NCBI RefSeq assembly: GCF_016937615.1
Contig: NZ_JAFHKI010000163.1
Location: 1-53,532, forward strand
DNA length: 53,532 bases
From: Pseudomonas lactucae
GTDB lineage: Bacteria; Pseudomonadota; Gammaproteobacteria; Pseudomonadales; Pseudomonadaceae
Direction: 5' to 3'
Shown here in pieces: positions 17,770-27,165 of this stretch (positions are counted from its first letter, which is position 1; each line of letters opens with the position of its first letter). The notes beneath the pieces are model-generated. The model did no database searches, had not been told where the DNA came from, and saw only the letters and a list, made by a program, of their open reading frames with translations. The position numbers were made by a program, and so were the translations under genes.

Positions 17770-18954
17770 TCACCGGTAGATATCTTCTCGTGTCCACGGC
17801 AGTTCATGGCTGCCATCGGCATGCGGCTTCACCGCCAGGATCTGATGCAAGTTGATCCAACCCCGCGCAAACGCATAGGCGCAGCCGGCCAAATACAGGC
17901 GCCAGATACGCAGCGCCTGCTCCGGCACCCTCTTCGCCGCCGCTTCCAGGTTGTCTTCCAGGCGTTCGCTCCAATGGTCCAGGGTACGCGCGTAATGCAG
18001 GCGCAGGCTTTCGACGTCGACCACTTCCAGCCCCACTTCGCTGATTTCGGCGGTCATCATCGCCAGGTGCGGCAGTTCGCCATTGGGAAACACATAGCGC
18101 TCGATAAACTCGCCGGCGCCACGCCCCACCGGGCGGCCATCGGTGTGCTTGGCGGTAATGCCATGGTTCATCACCAGGCCGCCTTCGCGCACCGCGCCAA
18201 ATAACGTCTGACAGTACTGCGCCAGGTTGGCGTGGCCGACGTGCTCGAACATGCCCACGCTCACCACTTTGTCGAAGCGGCCGTCCTGGGGCAGGTCGCG
18301 GTAGTCGAGCAGTTGCAGCTCGATCTGGTCTTCCAGGCCTTCGGCTTTCACCCGCTCCCGGGCCAGTGCCAACTGTTCCTTGCTCAGGGTGATGCCAAAT
18401 ACTTTCACCCCGAATTCCCGCGCTGCGTAACGCGCCAGCCCACCCCAGCCACAGCCGACGTCGAGCAAATAATCCCCCGGCTGCAAGCGCAACTTGCGGC
18501 ACAGGTGGCGAAATTTGTCTTGTTGCGCCTGGTCGATGGATTCTCTGCCGGTTTCGAAATAGCCGCAGGAGTACGCCATGTCCTGATCCAGCCACAGCTG
18601 GTAGAACTCGTTGGACAGGTCGTAATGATAGGAAATCGCCGCTGCGTCAGTGGCCTTATCGTGGATCGAGCGAACCGGACGACTGTCTTCGTCGTCCTCG
18701 ACCAGGGCGTGACTCAACTCGTCACACACCCGGATCACCTCGCTGATGGAGCCTTCCAGCTCCAGTTTGCCCTCGACGAAGGCCTCGCCCAGTGTGTCGA
18801 GCGTCGGATGGGTCAGTTGCGTGACGACCGTGGGGTCCTTCACCACGATGGTGACACTGGGCTCGGGGCCCAAGTTGAATTCATGGCCATCCCAGAGTCG
18901 AAGACGCAGCGGCAGCTGAAGATTCTGTAAGGCCGGTGGAAGTTGCGCGAGCAT
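17770..18954 (-). CDS. Cyclopropane-fatty-acyl-phospholipid synthase family protein
   Basis: This 394-residue protein is a SAM-dependent methyltransferase of the CFA synthase group. It has an N-terminal lipid-binding region (about 1-100), then AISYHYDLSNEFYQLWLDQDMAYSC and the SAM site LLDVGCGWGGLARYA. It also has VVSVGMFEHVGHANL and the C-terminal EFIERYVFPNGELPHL segment. Such enzymes add a methylene bridge to unsaturated acyl chains of membrane phospholipids; paralogues can methylate or hydroxymethylate other lipids. It corresponds in position to the CFA-like gene near P. aeruginosa glmS. Its neighbour cls is also a membrane-lipid gene. Confidence 0.87.
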   Translation of the reverse strand: MLAQLPPALQNLQLPLRLRLWDGHEFNLGPEPSVTIVVKDPTVVTQLTHPTLDTLGEAFVEGKLELEGSISEVIRVCDELSHALVEDDEDSRPVRSIHDKATDAAAISYHYDLSNEFYQLWLDQDMAYSCGYFETGRESIDQAQQDKFRHLCRKLRLQPGDYLLDVGCGWGGLARYAAREFGVKVFGITLSKEQLALARERVKAEGLEDQIELQLLDYRDLPQDGRFDKVVSVGMFEHVGHANLAQYCQTLFGAVREGGLVMNHGITAKHTDGRPVGRGAGEFIERYVFPNGELPHLAMMTAEISEVGLEVVDVESLRLHYARTLDHWSERLEDNLEAAAKRVPEQALRIWRLYLAGCAYAFARGWINLHQILAVKPHADGSHELPWTREDIYR

Positions 18955-19016
18955 GAGTAGTCCCCCCTTGTTTCAGACGTCTGCTGAGAGGGTAGACCAT
19001 CCCCAGAAAAAGTAGG

Positions 19017-19037
19017 AGGCTATCGATTTAATAGCCT
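19017..19037 (-). terminator. Terminator after the bufferin operon
   Basis: On the minus strand a perfect 7-bp stem AGGCTAT / ATAGCCT with a 7-base loop is followed shortly by a run of T (ACTTTTT). It begins five bases past the stop of the DUF2063 gene, closing the three-gene operon. Confidence 0.75.
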
Positions 19038-19041
19038 TCTT

Positions 19042-19830
19042 CTATGGAGCTCGGTGTTGGAGTAACCCCTCCTGGAGCCATTGTTTGAGCCACGTAGCGG
19101 CCTGCAACGGCGCCCCCTCTGAATAAGTGACTGCCAGTTGCTCGCACAGTTCTGCGAAGGTCCAACCGGTCGTCACCATGCCCGACAGGGCGAACGATTC
19201 GGCGGGCTCCAGGCTACGGTAATTGCATACGTTCTGATGGCGCCAGATCAAGCAGAGCTGCGCAGAATCCAAGGCTTGGCTGCCGGGAAAATCCGACTCG
19301 CCCTTATTCGCTCGCCAGATCGCCAGCGTGTTGAAGCGACATAGCAGCGTCTGCACCGAAGGCGTCAGTTCGACCTGCAAACCCGGCCAGGCTTGCGGTG
19401 GCAGCACCGCCATATCCTCCAAGTTCAGCGGCGCGCCCTGTGGCGCATCGAATGCTAGCGTAAAGGCCCACTCCAACCGCGCCAGCTCCGCCAACGGCGC
19501 GCTTTGCTCGGCCACAAAATGTTCGAGGATGAACGCCGGCAACCGCTCACCCAGCCAGCGCAGGCTGAAATGGATCGACGGATAGCGACGCACATAAGCC
19601 TCAGCCAGCGCGGCAAACTCGTCATCTCCCAACCAATAGAAAATGGCGCTGAAGTCATGGCGCAGTACCTCCTGCAACCGCGCCCTGTAGGCGTTGTGGT
19701 AGATCGCCAGGCCCGTGTCCACATCCAGCGTCGGCCCACCGAGCAAAGTGGCGGCGAAGCCATTGTCGGCCTCCGGCGTTTGCGCTAATAAGTGCCGCTC
19801 AAAGGCCAACTGCCAATCGATCAGGCGCAT
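19042..19830 (-). CDS. bufC: DUF2063 (HvfC/BufC-like) RiPP enzyme partner
   Basis: This 262-residue protein is the partner of the DUF692 enzyme. Its N-terminal DUF2063 domain is recognisable in LAIYHNAYRARLQEVLRHDF and the SIHFSLRWLGERLPAFI region. In MbnBC and HvfBC systems the DUF2063 or MbnC protein binds the precursor leader and completes the DUF692 iron oxidase. The ATG at 19830 is chosen because AGGAGG lies six bases upstream; it overlaps the DUF692 gene by ten bases, so translation is coupled. A longer frame to 19992 is antisense-like noise. The operon ends here; no DoxX-type membrane gene follows. Confidence 0.85.
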   Translation of the reverse strand: MRLIDWQLAFERHLLAQTPEADNGFAATLLGGPTLDVDTGLAIYHNAYRARLQEVLRHDFSAIFYWLGDDEFAALAEAYVRRYPSIHFSLRWLGERLPAFILEHFVAEQSAPLAELARLEWAFTLAFDAPQGAPLNLEDMAVLPPQAWPGLQVELTPSVQTLLCRFNTLAIWRANKGESDFPGSQALDSAQLCLIWRHQNVCNYRSLEPAESFALSGMVTTGWTFAELCEQLAVTYSEGAPLQAATWLKQWLQEGLLQHRAP

Positions 19831-20666
19831 AACGCCCTCCTGGCCAAGGCGCCGGCGCCCAGTTCGCGGGCCTTGCTCAATTCGCTGAGCAGCTCTTCGA
19901 AGGGCGGGAAATGGTCGTCGCGTTCCAGCAGCGTCGAGACCGGCCCCAGATGCTCCAGCGTTTGTTGATACAGGGCCCACACCGGATCGCACACCGGATG
20001 GTCATGGGTATCGACCACGTAGTCGCCATAGTCCATGTGCCCCGCCAGGTGCAATTGGCGAATGCTGTGGGGCGGCAAATTGCGAATGAACGTCCAGGCG
20101 TCGAACCCATGATTGCGCGAGCTGACATACACGTTGTTCACGTCCAGCAACAACTGGCACCCGGACAGGTGAGACAGCGCGTTGAGAAATTCCCACTCGG
20201 TGAATTCATCGGTCTTGGCGCGCACATAACTGGAGACGTTTTCCAGCACCAGCGGGCGCTGCAACACATCCTGCACTTGGCGAACGCGGCCAGCCACGTG
20301 GTAGAGGCTTTCTTCGGTGTACGGCAGCGGCAGCAGGTCATGCAACTGGTGCGCGCTGCCACGGCTCCAGCACAGGTGATCGGAAACCCACGCCGGCTGG
20401 ATACGCTCGGCGAGCTGTTTGATTTGCTTCAGATAATCCATATCAAGGGCGTGAGGCCCGCCGATGGACAAGGACACCCCGTGCATCGCCAGCGGGTAGC
20501 GCTCGGCAATGGCGTCCAGGAAGTACAGGGCCTTACCGCCCTGCACCAGATAATTCTCGGAGATCACTTCGAACCAATCCACAGGCGGCGATTGCTCAAG
20601 GATCTGCTGGTAGTACTCACTGCGTAAGCCCAGGCCATAACCCAGACTTGGAAGGCAAGCGGACAT
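19821..20666 (-). CDS. bufB: DUF692 multinuclear iron oxidase (MNIO; HvfB/BufB-like)
   Basis: This 281-residue TIM-barrel protein is an MNIO enzyme of the MbnB/HvfB group, which modifies Cys residues of a precursor peptide with an iron cluster and O2. Likely metal ligands are visible along the barrel: AMHGVSLSIGG, VLENVSSYV, LLDVNNVYVSSRNHG, HLAGHMDY and DTHDHPVCDPVW. The start at 20666 has AGGAG eight bases upstream. It lies between the precursor gene and its DUF2063 partner. The DUF2282 precursor makes a copper-binding bufferin the likely product, not methanobactin. Confidence 0.9.
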   Translation of the reverse strand: MSACLPSLGYGLGLRSEYYQQILEQSPPVDWFEVISENYLVQGGKALYFLDAIAERYPLAMHGVSLSIGGPHALDMDYLKQIKQLAERIQPAWVSDHLCWSRGSAHQLHDLLPLPYTEESLYHVAGRVRQVQDVLQRPLVLENVSSYVRAKTDEFTEWEFLNALSHLSGCQLLLDVNNVYVSSRNHGFDAWTFIRNLPPHSIRQLHLAGHMDYGDYVVDTHDHPVCDPVWALYQQTLEHLGPVSTLLERDDHFPPFEELLSELSKARELGAGALARRALCA

Positions 20667-20688
20667 GACTCGCTCCTGAGAAACGTGT

Positions 20689-20715
20689 CCGCAGCGGTGG
20701 GGGGCTCCGCTGCGG
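20689..20715 (-). terminator. Hairpin between bufferin precursor and enzyme genes
   Basis: A perfect 9-bp inverted repeat (CCGCAGCGG / CCGCTGCGG) with a 9-base loop sits in the 66-bp gap between the precursor stop and the DUF692 start. There is no clear T-run. It could be a partial terminator or a 3'-end stabiliser that lets the precursor be made in excess over its enzymes. Confidence 0.6.
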
Positions 20716-20732
20716 TTGCACGCGTTGGCCGG

Positions 20733-20984
20733 TTATTCGCCGACTTTGCCGCCCGCCTTGGCGCACTCAGCCTTGGTCATGGCCTTGAAGCCATGACCCT
20801 TGCAGACGGCCTGGCCTTTGCAGGCGTTTTCAGCGGTCTTGCAATCGTTCATGCCTTTGCACGAAGTCACGCCATAGCAATGCACTTGTGCATCTGCCGC
20901 TTGTACCTGGGTGGCAACACCGGCAAACATCGTAGCGGCGGCCATTGCGAGAGCGGCACCAGCAGCAGCGGATTTAATGTTCAT
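20733..20984 (-). CDS. bufA: DUF2282 bufferin-type precursor peptide
   Basis: This 83-residue precursor has a Sec signal-like leader (MNIKSAAAGAALAMAAATMF ... VQAADA, about residues 1-30). A Lys/Gly/Cys-rich core of about 50 residues follows with six Cys, in VHCYGV, TSCKGM, NDCKTA, NACKGQ, AVCKGH and AECAKA. That is the DUF2282 pattern, in which DUF692/DUF2063 enzymes convert Cys to copper-chelating heterocycles before export. AGGAAT precedes the ATG at 20984; an upstream frame to 21044 lacks support. It has its own 117-bp upstream region after the P-type ATPase gene, with TGTAAC at 21072-21077 (minus) as a possible ECF-sigma -35 element, which is tentative. Confidence 0.87.
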   Translation of the reverse strand: MNIKSAAAGAALAMAAATMFAGVATQVQAADAQVHCYGVTSCKGMNDCKTAENACKGQAVCKGHGFKAMTKAECAKAGGKVGE

Positions 20985-21101
20985 TGTTGTATTCCTCATG
21001 ATCGGTAGGGGTGTCGGTCTGAACGGGTTGTTCAGTCTCGACACACCACTAGAGTGAGGCCCCCATCCGGCGTTACAGCCCTGTACAAATATTTCTGAAA
21101 T

Positions 21102-22987
21102 TTATTCGTCGAGCTTCAACAGAGGCTCCTGGAAGCGCAGCAAACGCCCGGCATTCCCCAGCACCAACAACGTACTAAGGTTGTGCAACACCGCCGCAAT
21201 CATCGCACCAGCCGCGCCCAACCAGCCGAATGCGGCAAACACCACGATCGCCAACGTCCACCCCAAACCGATGATCACGTTGACCTGCAACGTGTGCCGG
21301 CACTGGCGACTCAAGCGCACGCAGTGCCCAGCCGGCGCAGGTCGCTGCCGATCAACACCACATCCGCCGACGCCAGGGCGATATCCGCACCGCCCGCGCC
21401 CATCGCCACCCCCACCACACCGGCCTTGAGCGCCAGGGAATCGTTGATGCCGTCGCCCACCACCATTGGCCGGAAACCGCTGGCGATTTCCCCCAGCACG
21501 CGGTTGAGCTTGTCCTCGGGCAACGCCTGGGCTTCGACATCACTGATGCCGACGTCCAGCGCCAGGCTGTCGGCCACGCTTTGACGGTCGCCCGTCAGCA
21601 GCAATTGGCGGCCCAGGCCCAGGTCGCGCAGTTCCTGCAGGGCCTGGCGCGCTTCCGGCTTGACGCTGTCGGCCAGCAACAGCCAGGCAAGGAATTGCCC
21701 GTTCAACGCCAGCCCGGCAATCGGGCCGTCATGGGTTGGCACCGTGGTGGTGACGATGCCCAACTGTTCGAACAACTCCGGCCGCCCCAGCGCCGCTTCG
21801 CCCCGCTCGGTCTGCGCCACCACGCCGAGGCCCTGACGTTCGCGAATGTCGGTCAATGCCAGCAGGTATTCCTGAGCCGCCAGCCCGGCCAACGCACGGC
21901 TGACCGGGTGGCTGCTGGCCGAACCCAGGCTGGCCGCCAGGTTGAGCAGCGCCTGGCGATCGGTGAACGAGGTTTCGATGGACTGCAAACGCAGGGTGCC
22001 AAAGGTCAGGGTGCCGGTCTTGTCGACCACCAGCGAGGTCAAATCCGCCAGTTCTTCAAGGAACGCCGAGCTGCGAATCAGGATCCCGTGGCGCGCCGCC
22101 ACGGCAATCCCGGCAATCGCCGTGGCCGGTGCCGACAACACCAACGCACACGGGCACGCCGCCACCAGCACGGCGAGCATCGCCTGGGCGTCGTTAGTCA
22201 CAAACCAGGTCACCGCCGCCAGCAGCAATACCAACACCATATAACTGCCCGCATAGCGTTCCAGCAGCCGAGTGATCGGCGGCTTGGAACGTTCGGCGTT
22301 CTGCATCAGCGCAATGACTTTGCCCAGGGTCGACTCATTGCCTGTGCGCGTCACTTGCAAACGCAGCAGCCCGTCGAGGTTGATCGCACCGCCAAACACC
22401 TGCACACCCACGCTGGCTTCCAACGGCACCGACTCACCGGTGATCGGCGCCGTGTCCAGGCTCGCCTGGCCGGACAGCACCACGCCATCGGCCGGCACGC
22501 GGTCACCGGCGCGCACTTCGACGATATCGCCGGTGTTCAGCGTGCCGTTGTCCACTTCGACGATGCTGCCGTCGGCCTGCACCAAGCGTGCGTGGCTGCG
22601 GGTCAGTTTGCCCAGGGCATGGATCGCCTCCTGGGAACCGATCACGCTGCGCTCTTCCAGCACATGGCCGAAGATCATGATGATCGGCAGCAACGCAGCG
22701 GTCAGCAGATCGCCCGTGGCCCAGGCACCGAGCATGGCCAGGGCGATCAGTTGGTCGGTGATGCCATGCAGGCTGGGGAACCGCAGGCTGAACCAGGCCG
22801 AGCGCATCACCGGCACGGCCACCAGCAAGGACGCCACGCCCAGCAGCAACTGGCTGACACCCGTCTGGTCCGGCGCCAGCCAGCGCCACGCCAGGCCCAG
22901 TACCAGCAAGCCCAGCGCCAACATCGCCAGGGTCAATTGCCGGGCGGCGCTGCGCTGCTCGGCGGAGGTCAGCATGGGTGCGCTCAT
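21102..22987 (-). pseudogene. hmtA: P1B-type heavy-metal ATPase (HmtA-like), frameshifted near the 3' end
   Basis: The metal pump lacks an N-terminal HMA domain. It shows the actuator motif TGES (ITGESVPL), membrane metal site ACPCALVLSAP, phosphorylation site DKTGTLTFG and hinge VGDGINDSLALKAG. Frame is lost at about 21319: the first frame stops at 21311, while the last helices (RLSRQCRHTLQVNVIIGLGW to LLKLDE) continue in another frame to 21102. One added base gives 628 residues, full length for the family. It is the last gene of an operon with three SPFH proteins, as I recall for P. aeruginosa PA2435 (HmtA, a zinc/copper importer) and PA2436-2439. Import of zinc would fit the Zur-like site upstream. 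Confidence 0.8.
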
Positions 22988-24016
22988 TGCTCGGCTCCCT
23001 GGATGATCAAGCGGGAGTCGTCTTTAGGGTCGACCGTGGTCACAGAGCCGGCCTGCCGAGAATCTTCGGCAGGCGCTCGCGGTACAGCCGCAACAGCAAG
23101 CCAGGGTCTTTGACCTGGGCAAGGCTGGCGACGGTGGCGGTTTGCGCCTGGGCGTTGGCCAGGCGCTCGCTGGCCTGGGCATGGGCAACCTGCACCAGGC
23201 GGTCGGCGGCCTGAGTCGCAGTCTGGGTGAGTTTTTCCGCGTCGGTACGCGCGTTGGCCACCGCTTTGTCAGCCTGCTGGCTGGCGGTGAGCACCGCATT
23301 GAACGCGTTCACCGCCGGGCTCGGCAGACTCGATTGCACGTCCACGCGGGTGACTTCGATGCCCAGGCCCAAGCCGCTGGCAGTCAGTTCCGCCAGGCGT
23401 TTATTGATGCCTTGTACCAAGTCACCACGCAGACGCTCGCGCCGCTCGGCGGCGCCGTTGTCAGTGCCGATCAACTCGGGGCGCGCAACCAGGATCGTGT
23501 CCAGGTCGCGCGCGCCGTCAGGGCCACGGCGCTGCGCGTCACCAAGCGGTCCAGGGCCGGCAATACGTGATCGCCCTGCAAGACAAAGGCATACGGCTGC
23601 GTGACCTTGTAGAACACCCGCACATCCAGTTGCACCACCCCGGCATCGCCGGTCAGCAGGTAACCGGAGCCGGCCAGAGCATCGCTCAACGGCGTCGCAA
23701 AACTGGCCACGCGGTCGGCCTGGATGGCGGCATCGGAACGCAGCAGGTTCTCCACCCGCCGCTCGATCACACGGTCAGCCGCCGGCAGCAGCACCACCTG
23801 CTCGAACGGTTGCGGCCAGGCCAACAAAAGCCCGGCATTCTGGATGCGGTCCAGGGCGCCAAAGTGCAGCACCACGGCACGGTTCTGCGGGTCGATCTGG
23901 CGCACATTGGAAAACGCCCAGGCCAACGCCGCCAATACCGTCACCGCGTAGAGCGCCATGAATGTCAGGCGTCCGGCCTGGATCCACGGGCTGTCCGGGC
24001 TGTCACGCTCGGTCAT
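22984..24016 (-). pseudogene. SPFH/HflK-like membrane protein, two frameshifts
   Basis: The N-terminal part has one membrane helix (LTFMALYAVTVLAALAWAFS) and the SPFH start RQIDPQNRAVVLHFGALDRI. Frame is lost near 23510-23516 in a CG repeat, just after VALTA, and resumes as IGTDNGAAERRERLRGDLVQ. It is lost again at about 23051 after KILGR. One added base at each site restores ~344 residues ending in IIQGAEQ, with a TGA overlapping the ATPase start (ATGA). That clean coupling argues the repaired frame is the true one. SPFH proteins form membrane cages and modulate proteases or transporters. It overlaps the preceding SPFH gene (ATGA). Confidence 0.78.
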
Positions 24017-25002
24017 GGCTGGACGTCCTTGGGCCCATCCACCAGCGCGCGGAACGGCGCGGCGTCGGTGCGCAGGATAATTTTGGTGCCCGGCGTGACC
24101 ACCGTACCCAAGGTATCCAACGAACGCAGCAGGTTATACAACTGCGGATTGCCGGCGTAGGCCCGCCCGTAGATCTGCGCCGCCTCGACCCGCGATTGCG
24201 CTTCGATATCGGCGGCTTTCACCGTGGCGTCGGCCTGCACGATGCGCGCATCGCGCTCGGCGGCGGAGCGAATTTGCGCCGCTTCGCGCTTGCCCACGGC
24301 GGTGCGTTCGGTGGCGATGGTCTCGCGCTCGGCCCGCATGCGGTCGACGGTGGCGGTGAGCGTCACCGACGGCAACGTCAGGCGTTCGATACCGACCTGG
24401 GCCACGCGCACGCCATAGGTGGCGAGTAGCTGTTGATCGATCTGCTGGCGCAACTGCGCCTCGAAATCGGCAATACGCACCTGGCTGGCGTCGGTATTGA
24501 TCAGGCTGGACAGGTCGAAGCTGGCCGCCGTGGTTTCCAGCGCCGAGCCGACAAACGTGCGAATCTGCCGCGCCGCTTCATCCGGCTGGTTCTGCACAGC
24601 CCGCATAAAGCGCTGAACATTGTCGGCATCGCCTTGTACCTGCCACGCCACGTAGGCCTGCACGATGATGCGCAGGCCATCGCGGGTGCCCACGTCCTGC
24701 AAACCGCTGGAGGTGGTGCGCAGGCGCAGGTCCACCGGGATCGCCGCTTCGAACGGCGCCGGCCAGCGCCAGCCCAGGCCCGGCTCCAGCAGCACCCGCG
24801 AGGGGTTGCCGAACCGTGTGATCACCGTGGCTTCGCCGGAACGCACCTGCACCAGGCTGGCCGCCGCAACCGCAAACAGCACCAGCAATACCGCCCAGGC
24901 CATGCGCCGCCACGGAAAGGGGCCGGCCGCCTGTTCGTCACCATGATGGTGATGGTGGCCGTGATGATGGTGATGACCGTGATCGTGAGAATGAGCGCTC
25001 AA
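24013..25002 (-). CDS. SPFH/HflC-like membrane protein with His-rich N-terminus
   Basis: This 329-residue SPFH protein opens with a His-rich cytoplasmic tail (13 His in residues 4-20, e.g. SHDHGHHHHHGHHHHHGD). One membrane helix (about 33-51, WAVLLVLFAVAAASLVQV) and an SPFH/band-7 domain follow, with a long helical region rich in Ala/Glu/Arg (about 215-290). HflC relatives form cages around membrane proteases; here the partner is more likely the P1B ATPase. The His tail could bind or buffer zinc for the pump, which is inference. It is intact, unlike its three operon neighbours. Confidence 0.85.
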   Translation of the reverse strand: MSAHSHDHGHHHHHGHHHHHGDEQAAGPFPWRRMAWAVLLVLFAVAAASLVQVRSGEATVITRFGNPSRVLLEPGLGWRWPAPFEAAIPVDLRLRTTSSGLQDVGTRDGLRIIVQAYVAWQVQGDADNVQRFMRAVQNQPDEAARQIRTFVGSALETTAASFDLSSLINTDASQVRIADFEAQLRQQIDQQLLATYGVRVAQVGIERLTLPSVTLTATVDRMRAERETIATERTAVGKREAAQIRSAAERDARIVQADATVKAADIEAQSRVEAAQIYGRAYAGNPQLYNLLRSLDTLGTVVTPGTKIILRTDAAPFRALVDGPKDVQP

Positions 25003-25014
25003 CAGACAGACTCC

Positions 25015-26941
25015 TTATTGAACGGCTTTACGCGGCACCGAGGGGTCGGCCGGCAAGGTAAAAGAACGCAGATCGATCGTCGGTGCGCCGTTGGCGCCCA
25101 GGCGGTGATCCAGAATCAGCAGCTTGGCGTGGGCCAGGCCTTGGCTCAGTTGGCCAAGGTATTGCTCCAGCACGAAGGCCTGGCCCGCGCTGGCGTAGGC
25201 TTTTTGTTCGGCGGCAAAGCGCAGGTTTCGCCGCCTGGGCGCCGGCATTCACTTCGCGCGCGGTGGCCACGGCCTGGTCGCGGGCGGTGCTGGCTTGCAG
25301 CAACGCCTGGTTGGTTTGCTCACTGGCGGCGCCGCGTTCGCGGGAGATCAGCGCTTGGGCGCCGATCTGCGCGGCTTGCACGCCGTGGTAGGCATTGGCG
25401 GCACCGGCGGGTGGGTGGATGGCCTCCACCACAGTGGCAAGGATTTCCACACCGCTGTCGAGTTTTTGCAGGTCGGCCTGCACGGCGCGGCCGATCTCGT
25501 CGGCCAGGAGGGTGCGCTGTTCACCGAGCAATTCGTCGAGGGTGCGCGAGGCGAAATCGTGGACCAGGATGCGGCTGGCGGTGCTGCGAATCAGGCTCGG
25601 CACATTCGCGCTGTGATAGATCGCGGCCAGCGCGGCCTGGTCGGTCAGGCCGATGCGGTAGACGAAACGCACGTCCATATTGACGATCTGGAAGCCCTGC
25701 TTGTCGCCGCTGCTGCTGGCGATCACCTGGGATTTGTCATTCACATGGCTGGCGTCCCATAAGCGGTTGGCGATGGCGGGCGGAGGGCCTTCGGCGGCGG
25801 CCAGCTCAGGCGCGGCGGCTTCGCTGACGCTGGTGGCCAGCTCATGCACCACGCCGTTTTCCACCGGGATGACGCGACCCAGCGGCCATGGCAAGCCGGC
25901 ATGCAGGCCGGGGCCGAACACCTGCACCGGTTTGCCGAAGCGCTCATAAATCCCACGGCCTTGCAGGGGTACTTCATGCACGCCGGTCAGCGCCCATCCC
26001 ACGGCCATCACCACCAGCAGCACCGGCAGAAAGGCGCGGCGCATGTAGGTAAAGGCCCAGATCTGACGCAGATCGATGCCGAAGCGGTTATGCAATTCGT
26101 GCTGCAACGCCAGCAGCGGCTGAGGCGGCCAGCGCAGCAACCCGGCGATAAAACTCTGCGCCATCAGGCGCGGTTCGAGGCGCGGTTGGCGCGGGCTGAA
26201 CAGCGACAATGCGGCCCTGAGCAGAAACTCCACCGCCACCAGCGCGGGTAGCAGGCCGATCAGCGCGGCCAGGCGCAACGGCCACACCGATTCGGCACCG
26301 GCAAACAGCAGGCAAACCGCACTGACCAGCAGGCAAATGATCGCCACACGGCTTAACTGTGCCAGTTGCGAAGCTTCCGGCCATTGCGCGGCGGTTTCCT
26401 GGGCCAGGCGCCGTTCAAACACCAGCAAACCAAATGCGAGTGCCAACGCCAACGCCGCGCCGATACTGGCTGACTGGCCGACCACCGCAGCCGGCAGCGC
26501 CAGGTTCCAGAATTCGATAATGCTGACCAGCGCCAGCAGCGACCAACCCGCGAGCCACAACACCGGCGTGCCGATCTGCGCCAGCAAGCCGCTGCCCAGG
26601 CGCCCGACGAGGCGCGCATAAGCGCTGGTGTCTTCAGCCAACTGGGGGGTCAACTCAACGGTCGGCTCTTCCAAGGCCTGGGCGCGCCAGTCCGCCACCC
26701 ACCAGGCCGATTGCAACCCGGCCACCAACACCAGCAAGGCCGACGCACAGTTGATCAGCATCACCGGCCAGATCGACAACGGTGCGAACAGCGCGACAAA
26801 CAGCGCCAACACCCAACCACCGACGGCCAGCACCGTGAGGCTGATACCGGCCTGGCGCAACCGACGAGCATGGAACAGCCCCTGCTGAAAACGCGGCAGG
26901 CCTTCCACCGAAGCGCCGTCCGCTTCTAGATCCACTTGCAT
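25015..26941 (-). pseudogene. Large SPFH/HflK-like protein with polytopic N-terminus, frameshifted
   Basis: This first gene of the operon has about six membrane helices in its N-terminal ~300 residues, then an SPFH domain (VPLQGRGIYERFGKPVQVFG) and a coiled region. Frame is lost between about 25221 and 25235, after VNAGAQAA. The conserved tail (LRFAAEQKAYASAGQAFVLE to VPRKAVQ) continues in another frame to 25015. One extra base or two missing bases there would explain it; the repaired length is about 641-642 residues. It resembles the PA2438/PA2439-type proteins beside hmtA. A degenerate Zur-like site lies 28 bp upstream. Confidence 0.78.
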
Positions 26942-26968
26942 CGACTCAACGCCCGCTCATACACAGTT

Positions 26969-26983
26969 CGTTACGATATAACA
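26969..26983. promoter_or_regulatory. Candidate degenerate Zur box before the SPFH-ATPase operon
   Basis: CGTTACGATATAACA matches the two perfect Zur palindromes at 11 of 15 positions; its right half-site TATAACA is exact. It lies 28 bp upstream of the first operon start. In P. aeruginosa the homologous operon responds to zinc depletion, as I recall. Confidence 0.5.
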
Positions 26984-27022
26984 CGCGGCGTGAAATTTTT
27001 GTTTGTGAATACATCACAAGCG

Positions 27023-27035
27023 CCCTCCCACATTT
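27023..27035. repeat. Half REP element
   Basis: CCCTCCCACATTT is identical to the right arm of the REP at 17716-17749, but its partner arm is missing. It lies in the 224-bp space between the SPFH operon and the ynb-like operon. Confidence 0.5.
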
Positions 27036-27165
27036 GTTCCCGTGCGCGTTCGAAATCGTGATTAACCCCCCATAAACACGAGCCATCACTGGTGCACGCT
27101 GCGTTTAATCGGCACACTCCCAACCAGCTTTTCGCGGGCCCACGGACAAGGAAGCGTCACCCCCC

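Noticed and set aside
19017..20715. Methanobactin biosynthesis instead of bufferin
   Set aside because: The precursor is a DUF2282 peptide with a Sec-like leader and six Cys, not a short MbnA peptide, and no methanobactin transporter genes are present.
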